In this document: piece by piece, positions 15,471 through 27,339 of the stretch
Layout of the letters: the number at the start of each line of letters is the position of its first letter
Position numbering within the stretch: the first letter of the stretch is position 1
Source of the DNA: Sabethes cyaneus
Lineage: Eukaryota; Arthropoda; Insecta; Diptera; Culicidae
Direction of reading: 5' to 3'
DNA length: 64,000 nt
NCBI RefSeq assembly: GCF_943734655.1
Contig: NC_071354.1
Coordinates: 227,038,397-227,102,396, forward strand
Made by a program: the position numbers and the translations under genes
Notes under the pieces: generated by a model
Databases searched by the model: none
Told to the model about the DNA's origin: nothing
What the model saw: only the letters and a program-made list of their open reading frames with translations

Positions 15471-15632
15471 AAGCAAAGCATGGGTGCTAATTCGGTTATT
15501 TAAATTTGACCTTCTGTTTATATACGACAGACTTCGCAACCAGCTGTTAAAATACATGGCAGTGCGGAGTCAGTGCTACGATGCTACTGACTCTAACAGC
15601 CTCTCCCAGCCGAGATTCGAACATACGACGAC
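15471..15632 (-). mobile_element. tRNA-derived SINE (SINE200-like) with 13-bp duplication
   Basis: The 162-bp insertion is flanked by the 13-bp duplication TGGCTGAACAGTA at 15458-15470 and 15633-15645. On the minus strand it carries GTTCGAATCTC, matching the pol III B box, close to its 5' end. No A box is visible, so it is 5'-truncated. Its 3' part (AACAGAAGGTCAA, ending near GCTTTGCTT) matches the second copy at 43321-43414. I recall a similar anopheline family, SINE200, but this needs a database search. Confidence 0.8.
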
Positions 15633-15783
15633 TGGCTGAACAGTACACCAGACTAAAGTGCGAAGCGAAAAAGATTGGGTTAAAGGTTAATACTTCTAAA
15701 ACAAAGTACATGTTGGCCAGCGGAACCGAGGCCGAACGACGCCGCTTGGGAAGTACATAGTATATTGATCGACGGCGATGAGT

Positions 15784-16944
15784 CCCAAGTAACAATTCCA
15801 AGTTTTATTACGTTCGTATAGCGGTTTTCATGACCAATTTCATAAAACCGCTAATAAAACTATGAGCTCCACCAGAACTTTCTGATAACCGCTATAAAAC
15901 TGCTTTCTGACCAAGTGGCCCACTTCTCAGAATGTTTTCATAATCACTGTAAGAATCAGGTTATAAACTCATGTAGTCGTATCACACTCTACTAAAAGCA
16001 GCAATAAAACCGATTAAGCTTTCGCTGCTTGAGAGCCATCGCCATAATTTAAAAAAGCTTTTCGCTTTTTGTTTTTCGCTATTCTAACAAACGCCAGATA
16101 AGTTCGCTAGCCTTAACTTGAAAATATATCCGTGAGCAGAAAAGTTTTAGTTTTACTGACAGATCATTCTGAACGATTTGGTTTATAGCGACCAGAATAA
16201 AATATCCCATAGAACATTTATTAAATTTTAAGCAATCTCGTTGGTTTGCACTATGTGCGTATTTAATTTCATCGTGCATTTTTATATGAAGGTCGATCAA
16301 ATCAACGCGCCACTGAAATTTTACAATTTTCGAAAACTGGTTGTTTTAACAAATTGAAAATATTCAGTTAGTCAATCTCAATTTCTAGCAAAATCATTTT
16401 AGTTGCATTCTCTGACAGGAAAACCGATTGATAATAACCTTCTTTTTGCAAAATACTTTGCTTTGATGAATTGATGTTTGCGAGCTAAAACAAAACACTA
16501 GAATATGGCAATATGGCTTCGCATAAAAAAATGATTTTGGTGTTGAACTTTGGTATTCTTCATAATAGCAGCAAAAAGTGTTTGGTTAGGGTGTTACCGT
16601 TTTAATAGCTCTATAAAACTAACAGATTTATTGCGGTTTGACAAGTAACCGCGATAAGATCAATTTTGATTGGTGCGCCATTTTGTGTTGCTACGCCACA
16701 CTTGTGGTAAGTTTATAGGATACGTGGTGCAGTCAACACGTTTTAACGTGGTAATATAAGTAACCACAAAAAAATATTATAGTTATAAATATTATAGTTT
16801 TCTAGCTAGATATAAGTGTGTATGGACTCGTATCCTCTTGGTATTGCGCAATACTTCAATAAACCCAGAGGTAATGGTTAATACCGCAATAAAACCTTTG
16901 TAAAATTCAAGTAAAACCAATTGGATTTAGAATTGTTACTTGGG
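15784..16944. mobile_element. 1161-bp TIR element inserted in RTE-A
   Basis: The ends are CCCAAGTAACAATTC and its reverse complement GAATTGTTACTTGGG, bounded on both sides by RTE-A sequence. The interior has no transposase-like ORF. ATAAAAC motifs (and GTTTTAT on the other strand) recur near both ends, for instance in ATAAAACCGC, CTATAAAACT and AATAAAACC, suggesting subterminal binding repeats. Target duplication cannot be read because about 340 bp of RTE-A is missing at the site. The superfamily is undetermined. Confidence 0.8.
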
Positions 16945-17210
16945 TGGCGAGCCCAGTATCCAGAAGGTGGTTAAAGCTGGACGGATACGATGGGCAGGGC
17001 ATGTTGCTAGAATGCCGGACAACTACCCTGCAAAGATGGTGTTCGCCTCAAATCCGGTAGGAACAAGACGACCAGGAGCGCAGCGAGCAGGATGATTAGA
17101 CCAGGTGGAGCGAGATCTGGCGGAGAGTACTCGGTGTCCGAGGAATTGGAGAGCGGTAGCCCTCTACCGAGTTACATGCAGAATTTTTGTTCAACAGGCT
17201 TTGTCTTAGG

Positions 17211-18069
17211 TCGGGGGTATGAAATGGGGAAGGCAAATGAGGAGCGTCCAATATAGCTCTAGCCATCCCAAGCCCCTACCTAGCGCCTCCACGTGGCCAT
17301 ACCCGGTAATGCTCTATTGAGTAGCCAAGCTAGGAGGTGCGATACTGTGTGGTTCCCGGCTGCCTGATCTCATAATCGAGGTTTTGGGTAGACGGTGGAG
17401 CCACACGATCTGGTAAGCATAATATAAGTTATTTTAATTATTTTTGTCGTTTTAGCCTATGAAGCATTTACTGCTTTATAGTGAAAACTTTGGCCAATAC
17501 GAGTGTTAATACTGCACATGGATATTGGATACCAGAAGAAAAATTAAATTAATTATTAGAAGCATTTATGGAAACTAAAAGGACGCAACTCTATTCCATT
17601 CGAAGGATTGCTGGTGAGATTGTTCTGTTTTTACCCATATATACAACATTTCATAAATAAACTACAATCGGGAAGAGGGAGGGACCATCAGAGCACTTGT
17701 TTGAAGCGGTGGGCCTAGGGAGAGTGAAACAGTCAACTTTCTAGGGTTAATCTTGGCCCGATTAACAACACATCGTGGATAATGAGCGGGCTCTTCTCCC
17801 CACCTGCTGGAGTCATTCTGCATTAAGACGGTTTATTCAACGATTGACTCAGGTGACTTAGCCCTTGGAAGGAGATTCTCTAAATCCCTGGTACGTGTAA
17901 GTGATGTTGCTTATCGACCAATTCCTTTTTGGCCCTTCATACAAGAGTTGGGAAGCATGACCAATCGTTGAATATGTTCAACTCTTTTTGACATGATAGG
18001 CTCATTGCTATGAACGGATGTTCTGCTAAGGTAGGTGGTAGTACCATATATTCATATTCATATTCATAT
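17211..18069 (+). mobile_element. 859-bp retroposon with 18-bp duplication and hexanucleotide tail
   Basis: The segment is flanked by AACAGGCTTTGTCTTAGG at 17193-17210 and 18070-18087, both belonging to the RTE-A 3' region, so this is a target-site duplication. The right end is a repeat of ATTCAT (about 18048-18069), as found at the 3' ends of some non-LTR and SINE-like elements. No long ORF is visible. It begins TCGGGGGTATGAAATGGGG. It may be a long SINE or the 3' end of a non-LTR element; I do not recognise it. Confidence 0.75.
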
Positions 18070-18107
18070 AACAGGCTTTGTCTTAGGACGGCAAGCCACC
18101 TACTTAC

Positions 18108-18450
18108 TTAGTAGTATATCCAAAATCTCCGAAGACTTCCGCGATCCGCTGTGCTGATGTACACAGGTATTCAATTTGATTGTCTGTTCGGCCATCGCGG
18201 GAAACGCAAGTGATCTTCTGTGCTGGCCTATGAGGAAAGTGCGATCCACCAATGACCCTGTTATTATTACCACAAAGCTCTATAAACAGCCTCCTAGTGA
18301 GAGTCTCACAGGACCTAGCGGAAAAGTTGGGCTCGTATCCGGTTAAAATTGACTCCCATTTTAGCTTGGTTCAATCTGCGAATCCCGCAGTTTTGGGTAG
18401 AGAGAAACTACGTACGTAGTAATCGTTTCTTCGATAAATAAATAAATGAC
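18108..18450 (+). mobile_element. Probable non-LTR 3' end with AAAT tail
   Basis: This stretch has moderate GC and ends at 18434-18447 in GATAAATAAATAAATGA, an AAAT microsatellite tail as often seen at non-LTR 3' ends. The phrase GTTTTGGGTAGA occurs both here (about 18393) and in the preceding retroposon (about 17381), hinting at related 3' UTRs. No coding domain is visible. Confidence 0.4.
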
Positions 18451-19930
18451 CTTCTCTCACTAAATTTGCCGCCCTTTCCCCTACTCAACCAATTATTTTT
18501 TCAAATCAGTTTTATTACAAAATTTCAATAAAGCATGTAAATTACTCATAGAAAAATTTTGAGATCGATCATTTTACTCTACAGGATGATTAGTGGTTAC
18601 GAAAATAAGACGCTTGCATGAATTTTAATTTTGAGTGTATTTCGTGTAAAATAGATTTATAATATTTATCTTAAATTAGTTCAATTTCCCTTTGATTTAA
18701 TTGCCAGTGGCAATCATTGTTGAAAAGCGTGACAACTGGCACGCACGATATCATATGACATTGCATCCCAAAGCTTCTCGAAATGTTGCTTGAAAGTTTG
18801 CACAGTCAATCCTTTAGTGCTCCCTAGTTTGCCTTGCATAGAAGTCGAGAGGGTTCAAATCAGACGAAAAGGCAGGTCAATCTTTCGAAGTAATAAAATC
18901 CGAAAAATTGTCTTCACACCAAACCTGCGTGGCTTTCGCCTGATGAGACGGTGCAGAATCTTGTTGGATGCAATTCTTGCTGTGACTGGAAAACAGCTTG
19001 AGGAACTGCCGACATCTTTCGACTTTGGTGGATGACCCTTTGGGTTAAAACCACTCTAAAAAAGAAAAGAAAAATCTTTCGACTCTTGCAATCTTCTACT
19101 TTTTAGCCAAATTAAGCACCCGTTGTTTTTTGTATGGAATCAATCGAAGATCATCTTTCAAAATATTCTTCATGGTTGACGAAGGATGAATTTTTCGTTT
19201 ATTCCGAGTGACTTCAGCTTCTTTAGAATATCAAACGATCGAAAATTTTTCAACAACAGACTTATCGCAAGTTCCCTTTTTGCAAGATTTAACAATAAAA
19301 ATATATCAAAGTTATCGCATATTCTGCTGTTGAAATCAACTAGAAATCATGTTTGTTACTGTTATAAGTACCCAAATGGCACTTATAATGTATAAGAATT
19401 TGCTTTCACTTTACTTTCCTTTTTTGATGAAAAAGAATGTATTAACAGGAAACTAGCAGTCATTAAGTTTTCGTCGGAAAGCCCAATTTCGGAAGCTGTT
19501 TTTGCGTGCAAAACAGATTTTTTACCAATCAAAACATAGCGAATATTTCATGAAGAGAATTTTTGTTTCAAACAAAAAAAAACTGCTTTTGAAATCTACG
19601 AAATCAATGACGACTCATTTCACCTTAACATGTTCCATTACTGGTATTAATGAGTTTCCAATATTGAAATTAACGGGAAACTAGCAGTCATTAACTTTTC
19701 GTTGGAGAGCTTAATTTTGGAAGCAGTTTTAGGCTCAAACAAGGAGTTTCTTTTATAGAAATGTATTCACTGTGTTCGTCTTGCCAATCTGAACACAGCA
19801 AATATATTTTCATGACCAGAATTTTTGTTTCAAACAAAAAAACTGCTTTTGAAATTTGCAGAATCGATGACGACTAGTTTCACCTTAACCTATTTTCGCA
19901 TAATTTTTTCTAGTAAAATGGTCTGTTCAA
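18451..19930. other. AT-rich intergenic DNA with internal duplication
   Basis: Two related blocks (about 19430-19640 and 19675-19890) share ACTAGCAGTCATTAA, a TTTTTGTTTCAAACAAAAAA block and ACTGCTTTTGAAAT, so they are an imperfect tandem duplication. No gene is recognisable. Confidence 0.5.
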
Positions 19931-20254
<324 letters not shown>

Positions 20255-20434
20255 GTGATTATTTTGCAGAATGTAAACTAATTCAGTTTTCCATACCAAT
20301 TTTAGTACCTTGTGGAAATTCGACAATTTTCTCATGGATTTTCTGTAAATTTTCCACCAAATATTAAAATCCAAATGCATTGTATTTTGGGCCTGGGAAC
20401 AGTTACCCCGATATTGAATGGCAGTGAATGACAA

Positions 20435-20539
20435 CCCAACAAGCATTTTTGTTGTATAACAGCTGATTAAACGCCTGTTATACGGTAACTAGCTATACAA
20501 CGGTTGAATAAGCTACTATTCAGCAAAAATGTTAGTTGG
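20435..20539. mobile_element. 105-bp MITE, copy 1
   Basis: It begins CCCAACAAGCATTTTTGTTG and ends AAAAATGTTAGTTGG, an imperfect terminal inverted repeat. A second copy of the same length lies at 37076-37180, sharing the internal ATAACAGCT, CGGTAA and GGTTGAATAAGCTACTATT blocks. No coding capacity. Confidence 0.8.
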
Positions 20540-20739
20540 AAAAAGAGAAGAACCAGGTCACGTGTTTATTGAGTCTAGATATCGGTATCGGTATAGAGAA
20601 GCTAGGACTAGGGAAAAATAACACAGCATCTATAGAAGGCCCAAAGGAGCGACTTGCACGTACGGAGTCTCTACAAAACAGTGAAGAGCACACCCAGGTG
20701 AATGGATGGGTAAATGGAGAATCACATGAATACGATAAG

Positions 20740-21250
20740 AATCGTCAGTGATGGTCAGGCTGTTGTGGAGCTACCAGAAAAACAGCAATGCTGCTGGGAT
20801 GGAAGATATTCCGGTTGAAATTCTAAAAACGAGGAACGAGCATTCCAGCGGATCATTGTCAGACTCTGGGTGAAAGAACAAATGCCGGAGCAGTGTGGTT
20901 AGATAGTCTCATTTTAAAGGACATCGACTCGAGTGTAAAAACTACCGGGGCATAACATAGTTCAATTCTGCCTATAAGGTGCTCCTATTTTGTAGACTGA
21001 GACCACTAGCGGATTCCTTTATCGACGAGTACCAGGCTGGTTTTTGTAAGGGTCGTTCCACGACAGATCAGATTCTTACCTTGCGTCAGTCCCGGAACTA
21101 AAAAAGTTCCGCAATACAACATACCAACTCATCAACTGTTTTTGGACTTTAAGGCGGCGTACGATACAGTCAAACGAAATGAGCCGAGGCAGATAATGCT
21201 AGAACATGGCTTACCGACGACATACGCTGAATCGTATGAAGCAGGATGGG
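20740..21250 (+). pseudogene. Decayed RTE reverse transcriptase fragment
   Basis: Broken frames show the RTE order: an NAAGMEDIPVEILK-like block at about 20790-20830, MPEQ at about 20880, a YQAGFCKGRSTTDQILTLRQ block at 21030-21090 and a DFKAAYD-like block (GGACTTTAAGGCGGCGTACG) at about 21145. Frameshifts and stops occur between each. It is an old 5'- and 3'-truncated copy. Confidence 0.75.
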
Positions 21251-24200
21251 TCAAAATCATGCGCCTGAATAAGGGATGAGACCTCCATCGTCACTAAAGT
21301 AATGCAAGTAAGAGTATGAAACGAAGTAAAAACTTTGATACATTGTAATAGAAGAAAAGCTGAAAAATTCGAAATAATAAACTCAAACTGCGCAAAAATT
21401 TCTCCTTGGAAATGAAACAAATTGAACACAAATTGAATGCAAATTTGAATAAAATAATAACGCACTGAAAGGTTGTTTCTGGACAAATTCTTATGCAAGA
21501 ATTTCGTTTCTCGTTAGTTCGACAGAGTGCCCCGGATTGTTTGATAAACAGTCTGTAGCTAAGCGCTGGAAAGTGATAGTTTTATAGTTCCTGTAACCAT
21601 GACCTGGGAAATGCATGGCAAAGGGTATCTTTGGAAGAGATTACAGCTTTCCCGGGGGCAGCATAATACTTTTTTGTCCCTTTATAGCTTTCACTATACA
21701 AATTTGACCAAACAGTTAGTTTATCAACAAGGGCATCACTGTGATTCTCATGGAGAGCAATCAAATTGAGTCGACTAAGGAGTATTGGTCATTTAGTATT
21801 ACGTGAGAATATGCTAGGAAACAATACCTATATTTACAATACTAAATTTAGTTGAGTTTTCCATGAGAAAGCTACAAGTACTACTCGTAAGTATTGAAAT
21901 TACTTAATTGATTTATTGCTTATATTACATCACATAATTATTGAACAGTTAAGCGAGAAATGATTAATAGACTGTTCAACCACTTTTCTTCACCTTTTAG
22001 TTTAGCTTAGCTACCGTCATCCTTTTTGCCCCGTTATTAAAGTTGACATTTACGCTGCTCAATCTCCGCCAACGTCGGATAGATCCGTAATTTCTCCAAT
22101 CAGCGATCACCGCCCACCCACCGGGGCCAAACCGGCCGATAATGGGCACACCGTTCACCCACTTCCCACGCCCGGTTGCTGTGTTGCTGCCATTCCCCTG
22201 TTGGAACGGCGGGAAAAGTGATCGCGGTCAAACGAAATGGAAAAACAAGCCTCCGCTACTGCTTTTCACCGGCCGAGCGCGGCGCGGTGCAGCCTCGGCG
22301 TTCCAGCTCGACTGCTTCAAAGCGCTTGCATCCACCACCGAGTCCGCCGGAGCCACAGGCGAAAAGAAAAAGTGCAACGGAACTGCATTCGTCCGCGTTA
22401 GGTTCAACGACCTTCCCTTCCTTCCGTCCTTCCGTCCTTCATAGGCCCCCGCTGCCATGTTTTACTACTGGCCAGGGCACGAAGACTTGCCAAACATAAA
22501 CACAACCCCGGCCTACGGACCCACGGAACCCGTCGCGACGGGGAGCGAGGAAGGAGGACGTACGTTGGTCGATGCACTTCTGCCAAACGCATACAGATGG
22601 ATGGAATAGAGGAAAGGTGCACTCTAATGCACTATTGCCAGAGACCGCAATAGCAATAGCTGCGATTCACAAAATAGAAACAGCGAAACCTCTCACAAGT
22701 TTTGCTCTTCTGCGGTCGGTGGTGCAATAGATAGATATCTATGCGCCGAAAGGGAACCTCAGAGCGAAGAAACCCGGCCCCGGGAGGAAGCAAAGGTGCT
22801 TTGATTAAAGCATAATGAGAGGAAAAGTGCATCATCCCCTCGATCAGAGCAGGAGAATAGATGCTTTGTGTGGCACCGCGTGTGTAGGGTGCACCGTGTC
22901 TTAGGCAATGCATTTTGACTTATGCATATATGTATAATGCTCCTCTCGCTGGGCCTTCGACGGAGGATCAGATCGTGGTGGAAGACTTGCTGCTGCATGT
23001 GGCTTTCATTTTCCCCCGGTCCGCTCGGTTGCTTTTTCTCCAGCTGCGGTTTTAGAGGTTGTTGTGCTTATTTTTATTTTACAAATGCAATTTTGCTGAC
23101 ATTACCTTGATTGTTGTGGGGAGGTTTTTTATTTAGATTATAAAATGTTGGAAGTGGAGTTGCATAGTACGCGGTTTTCGTCAAATTGTTGTCCATAAAT
23201 TTGGTAGGGTCAAAGTTGAAGTGGTCGGATAATAAAGGAAGCATGCTTTTTCGGACGATGGTGAGTCGTTTTTTGTAATTTCCTTGTTTAACGCATCCCC
23301 TCGCATACCTTGGCGAATGAGTGGTCTTGAAAGCAAAACGTGCATTGCGCAAAAGATGCATGCTGAATAGACCCATAGAAAAATTGATTCCCGCTCGTTC
23401 CGTCACCTTCCACGCCTGCGCATGTTGGTTGGCCTGCCTGGCTGGGCAAACCGCAACGCTCAGGCGCTGCGTTCGTTCGTGTGGACAAGAGCCTCCATGG
23501 TATATTGGCACGATAGTGAAATAATTTCACTTTTTTCGTTGTGTGCAACGCTTGCAACAGGAGCTGCAGCAAAAGTGCATCGTTCCCCGGGCCGTTCCGG
23601 CGGCCGGCGGTGACGGCGGTGTATGCTTTCGGAAAAGCGCGACTGTTTCTGCGGTTTATGTGCGCATGTTGATGGTGTTTTAGGTATACGACATAGGGAC
23701 CGATCGGTGGGCAGGAAGGTAGAATGAACTTTTCTTTCTTTGGAAGGCGCTTTTCTTCGTCGAGAGAGAGATAGAGCGAGAGAGAGGCCACTGACAGGCC
23801 TACCCGTTCCCGTGGCCGTGCCAGCCTACCTTTCCGCTGTGGTTGAACAAAACCGGCCGAGTGAAATGGCACGGCAAATAATCGGCCATTGAACTCGAAC
23901 TTCTTTGAAAACAGAGTAGGATACAATTCACCGACGGCGGCGGAGCGGACTTTGCGCTGGCAGTCGGCTAGATCCGTGACGGTGCGCGAAAGTTGCCGGG
24001 ATAGAGTATTCTGTTTCAAAATTGATTGAAGTTCGGCTCGAGAGAGGTAATACTTGCCTATCCCATCAGTAATTAGTTGTGATAGGTCATGATTTTATTT
24101 ACAATGTAATAAAAATGCATTGAAAAGGGAATGAGTTACGCCCACCTTATAAAAAGCCAGATGTATAGTACTTTTCTGCATCATTTTATACGACTTTAGC

Positions 24201-24640
24201 AACATGTGTCGTACGTATTTTTTTATACGAAATACTTCATTAACAATCAACTTGATGCCACTATCGAATCTGACCTAAGCAATGCAAGTTTAGAACTATT
24301 TTCTACATCATGAAAACAATGGAAAATTTAATGGAAATTAAATCTCTTTGTTGTGATGAACTTTATTTTCTGATTCTTTTAAATTGTGGTCATTTCACGC
24401 GAAGTGTCCTATCCCCGTATAATCGACTTTCTCAAGTGCCAGCTTTTTTATTTTGAAGAAAAGACCCGTTTTCGTCAAATCCTATTATTTTGTTTTACAT
24501 TTGAAGCATACTTTGTTTTGCTTATATCTTCGGAAATAATCGATTTAAAAACAAATCCTTTTTTTCCATTTTCAAAGAAAAATTTCTGACCTGAAATGAA
24601 CAATCTGGTAAAATTTCCACGGGGCTAGGATATTTTGCGT
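21251..24640. other. Intergenic DNA; 22.0-24.0 kb is GC-richer, no gene recognised
   Basis: 21251-22000 is AT-rich. 22000-24020 is GC-richer and free of obvious transposons. It contains a 243-codon ORF on the minus strand (23288-24019), but its composition follows local GA repeats (23760-23790) and no domain is visible, so I do not call it a gene. 24020-24640 is AT-rich and empty. Confidence 0.4.
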
Positions 24641-25828
24641 GGAACGGTCTGGGTGTCCCACAAGGAAGCAGTCCAAACCCGTGAATATTCCCAATCTATC
24701 ATACATGACACTGCCAACCACCAGCGTGCACAGACTTAAATAAACGATGGGGCACCTTTCAGAAGAATGTTTTGGTGTTGGAAATCGAGTAATCTTAGGA
24801 TGGAGGAAAGGAGTCCATTATTAATCTACATATCTGAAAAACCAACCGATTATATTGAAAACTCCGGATACTCGGGTGCAGCTGGATTTAAAATTAAAAC
24901 TAGCATTAGACTAGAAATCAGATGTGGAACTAACTAAAACTAACTAACTAAAAATTTGAGTTGAAATTGAACTTGACATAGGACATTAAATTTGATTGTA
25001 TTTCAACTAATTTGGGTAAACTGGAAGTTGGAGTTGGAATTGGACTTAAATTTGTAGTAATTTAGACTGGAGTTTTACATGGGATTGGGCATGAAATCGG
25101 AATTTGAAGCATTTAGTTGAAGTTGGACTTAAAATTTAACTCGAAACTGGAATTGAATTCGACTTGAATTGAACTTTAAAAAGGATTTGAAATCAGATTT
25201 GAAATTGCAATTCAATTTGTATTAGAAATTGGACTTCCAATCATAGTTTAAATTTGACTTAAAATTGAATTTAAAATAAGAAATAAATTAGGCTTGAAAT
25301 TGGATCATGGACACCAAATTAGAGACGAAATTTTACTTAAAATTAGGATTGCCATTTTTCGTGTTATTCTCTTACAAGTTTTAACTTTTTTTGTTCCTTT
25401 TTTCTCTTTTACAGTTCCGTTTTTTCACTTTTTGTTCCATTTTTCTTTTTTTCTGCACCGTTTTCTTCCTTTTCCTTCCGTTTTCTCTTTTTTTCTCTCG
25501 TTTTTCTCTTTGTTGTCCCGTTTCCTATTTAGAACAATAGTACCGTTTTTCTTCGTTGTCTGTCCAATTTGTTCTTATTTTCAATCCTGTTTTTCACTCG
25601 TTTTTTTTTTCTTTTCCATTTTCCGTCTTAACCCGTTTTCCTTCTTACGTTTCTAGTTCTAGTCTTTTTCTAACTCATTTTTATTTCCTTACCTTCTCGT
25701 TTTTCTTCTTCGTCTGTTCCGTTTTACTTTTTTTGGATACTCCTTTTTTTCGTCCCATTAAAAGGCCAAATTATAACCCGTTTGATCACTTTGTCCCGTT
25801 TTCTCTATCAGGTTTCTTTTTTCTCTCT
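24640..25828 (+). repeat. Composite repeat, copy 1: GC-rich head, AATTG tract, polypyrimidine tail
   Basis: The head shares blocks such as GCACCTTTCAG and GAAAACTCCGGATACTCGGG with the copy at 49140-50870. About 24890-25340 is a degenerate repeat of GAAATTG/GAATTG/GACTTG units. About 25370-25825 is strongly T/C-biased, with phrases like CGTTTTTCTTTT recurring every 15-40 bp. The same order and strand occur in both copies, so this is a dispersed family, not chance. The nature of the head (possibly a retroelement 3' end) is uncertain. Confidence 0.65.
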
Positions 25829-26605
25829 GGGGCCATCCATAAAGTACGTCACGCTTATAGGGGGGAGGGGGGGTTGACCTAATCGTGGCGATTTGTGACG
25901 TAGGGAGGAGGGGGGGTATAAAGTTATGTGACGTCACATGAAAAAAATTTCAAATGGAAAATTTATTCGGGGAATTATAAGACTTTACGGAATATGCTGT
26001 ACACCACTGAAGAGTTCCTTGAGTACCGTCCTGCCTAAAAGATTTTTAGTCCTGCTACCAAAGACCAATGGCAATGTTTCGCCTTGATATTCGTGCTGAA
26101 CTCAATCGATGAACATAAGCTCATACCGAAGTTCCACAGCTAGTTTTAAGATTCTGTCGTCCCTCACTCAAAAGCTCTCTGAAGGATAGAGTTTGTGCCA
26201 CTTGCGGATTAAATTTCGCATCTAAGGTAATGTTGTATGATTGTAAAAAATACACAAAATGACAAAATCCGTCAGAAAAGTTCTTCCAAGGCGTGTTGTT
26301 GCAAGGCGTCAGCAGGAAATCCTTATTCTTTCAAGATTTTCCACGAAAATTTTTCTTTTTTTATTTGCTAGTTCTGTTTTGTTATTTGATGGATTAATTG
26401 AAATGAATTATATTGATAACTGGAAAAAAAAAGTTGGAATGTATATTTAATTATTTTGTCGTCACGGGGGGGGGGGGGGGGTGGTTAGCCGTGACGTGAC
26501 GTAATTTGTTAGGGTGGGTCATGAATGTGTGACAAAATGTGACAAAGGGAGAAGAGGGGGTTGGTTTTGGTCACAATTTGCGTGACGTACTAAATGGATG
26601 AGGCC
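25829..26605. mobile_element. TIR element with CCATCCATAAAGTACGTCAC-type ends
   Basis: The left end GGGGCCATCCATAAAGTACG continues with TCACGC. The right end reads GCGTGACGTACTAAATGGAT before GAGGCC, its imperfect reverse complement. G-rich blocks lie inside both ends: 25860-25920 on the left, and 26466-26481 (16 consecutive Gs) plus 26546-26565 on the right. GTGACGT motifs recur. Ends of this type are, from memory, widespread in insect genomes. No transposase ORF is present. Confidence 0.75.
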
Positions 26606-27339
26606 TCTCACAAATGATTTTTTGGTTTTTCCACCTTTTTTCTTGTTTCTATTTTTTTAGAGCGTGTAGGGCGCTATATCTCTACATATTTGCGTTGGTA
26701 AGAGGAAATGCTTATCAACTTAGGGACTATTTGCTTCAACAAATTCTTTATTGGTTTTACTGTTTCTGGTTTTTGCTGTCAGGTATTGTGAGTCAATTAG
26801 TAATTATCTACGTCTTCATAAAAATCGCGAAGAATTTGATATTGTTTCGCAATGGTCAATGTTTTTATTTAATTTAATTTTGTTCTAATAATTCATGAAG
26901 CAAATTTTTATTCACAGTTTTCATTAATGGTGCTGAGGTGTTCAGGTTCTGAATATTTTATTGCAAGCAATCAGCATCGCTTGCATTCGTGCTTCGTTCG
27001 TTACAAAAAAAATTTGACAACAAAATTTTTCCGAAGTCATTACAATTACGCAGGTCTAAATTCGAATTGAATAGCAGTTTTAAATAGTATTTTGTATTGC
27101 AAATGATATATGATTTTTGTTACGAATCGGTAAATTCGCGGACGTTTTTTAAGTAACAATTCGTAAACAAATTAGAACGCGTGATTTTATTGAACTCCTC
27201 GATATCGTTAACTTGAATTTGCGAGAAAATGTTAAATTAAGTCAAAACATTCGTGATAAATAGTCAACGTCATCTAACAACACGGCCAATCACGAAGTGC
27301 AACTACGGGCATTCTATCTAAGCTAAGCTAAGCTTTTTT
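26606..27339. other. AT-rich intergenic DNA
   Basis: No gene or clear repeat is visible. An 87-codon ORF at 26614-26877 is hydrophobic and Phe-rich from T-rich sequence and is not supported as a gene. Confidence 0.35.

Larger units (their letters stand above)
13524..18107 (+). mobile_element. RTE-A non-LTR retrotransposon, carrying four insertions
   Basis: The pieces align in order with the better-preserved RTE-A copy at 45689-47556. 13524-13710 is the start of reverse transcriptase (EVKQAIMQLKNNKSAGKDGI). 14897-15470 covers the core motifs (RSTTDQIFTLRQIL, DFKAAYDTIDR, RGLRQGDGLSCLLFNIVLQG, CFGDDMD). 15646-15783 continues the palm/thumb (TKYMLASGTEAERRRLGS). 16945-17210 is the C-terminal GRIRWAGHVARMPDNYPAK block, and 18070-18107 is the 3' end with a short CTTA repeat. 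About 340 bp of the reference is missing at the third insertion. Frameshifts and stops make it a dead copy. The FADD catalytic motif reads FGDD here. Confidence 0.85.

Noticed and set aside
23288..24019. 243-codon minus-strand ORF in GC-richer DNA
   Set aside because: No domain, composition follows local GA and GC-rich repeats, overlapping ORFs exist on both strands, and no splice or promoter context supports it.
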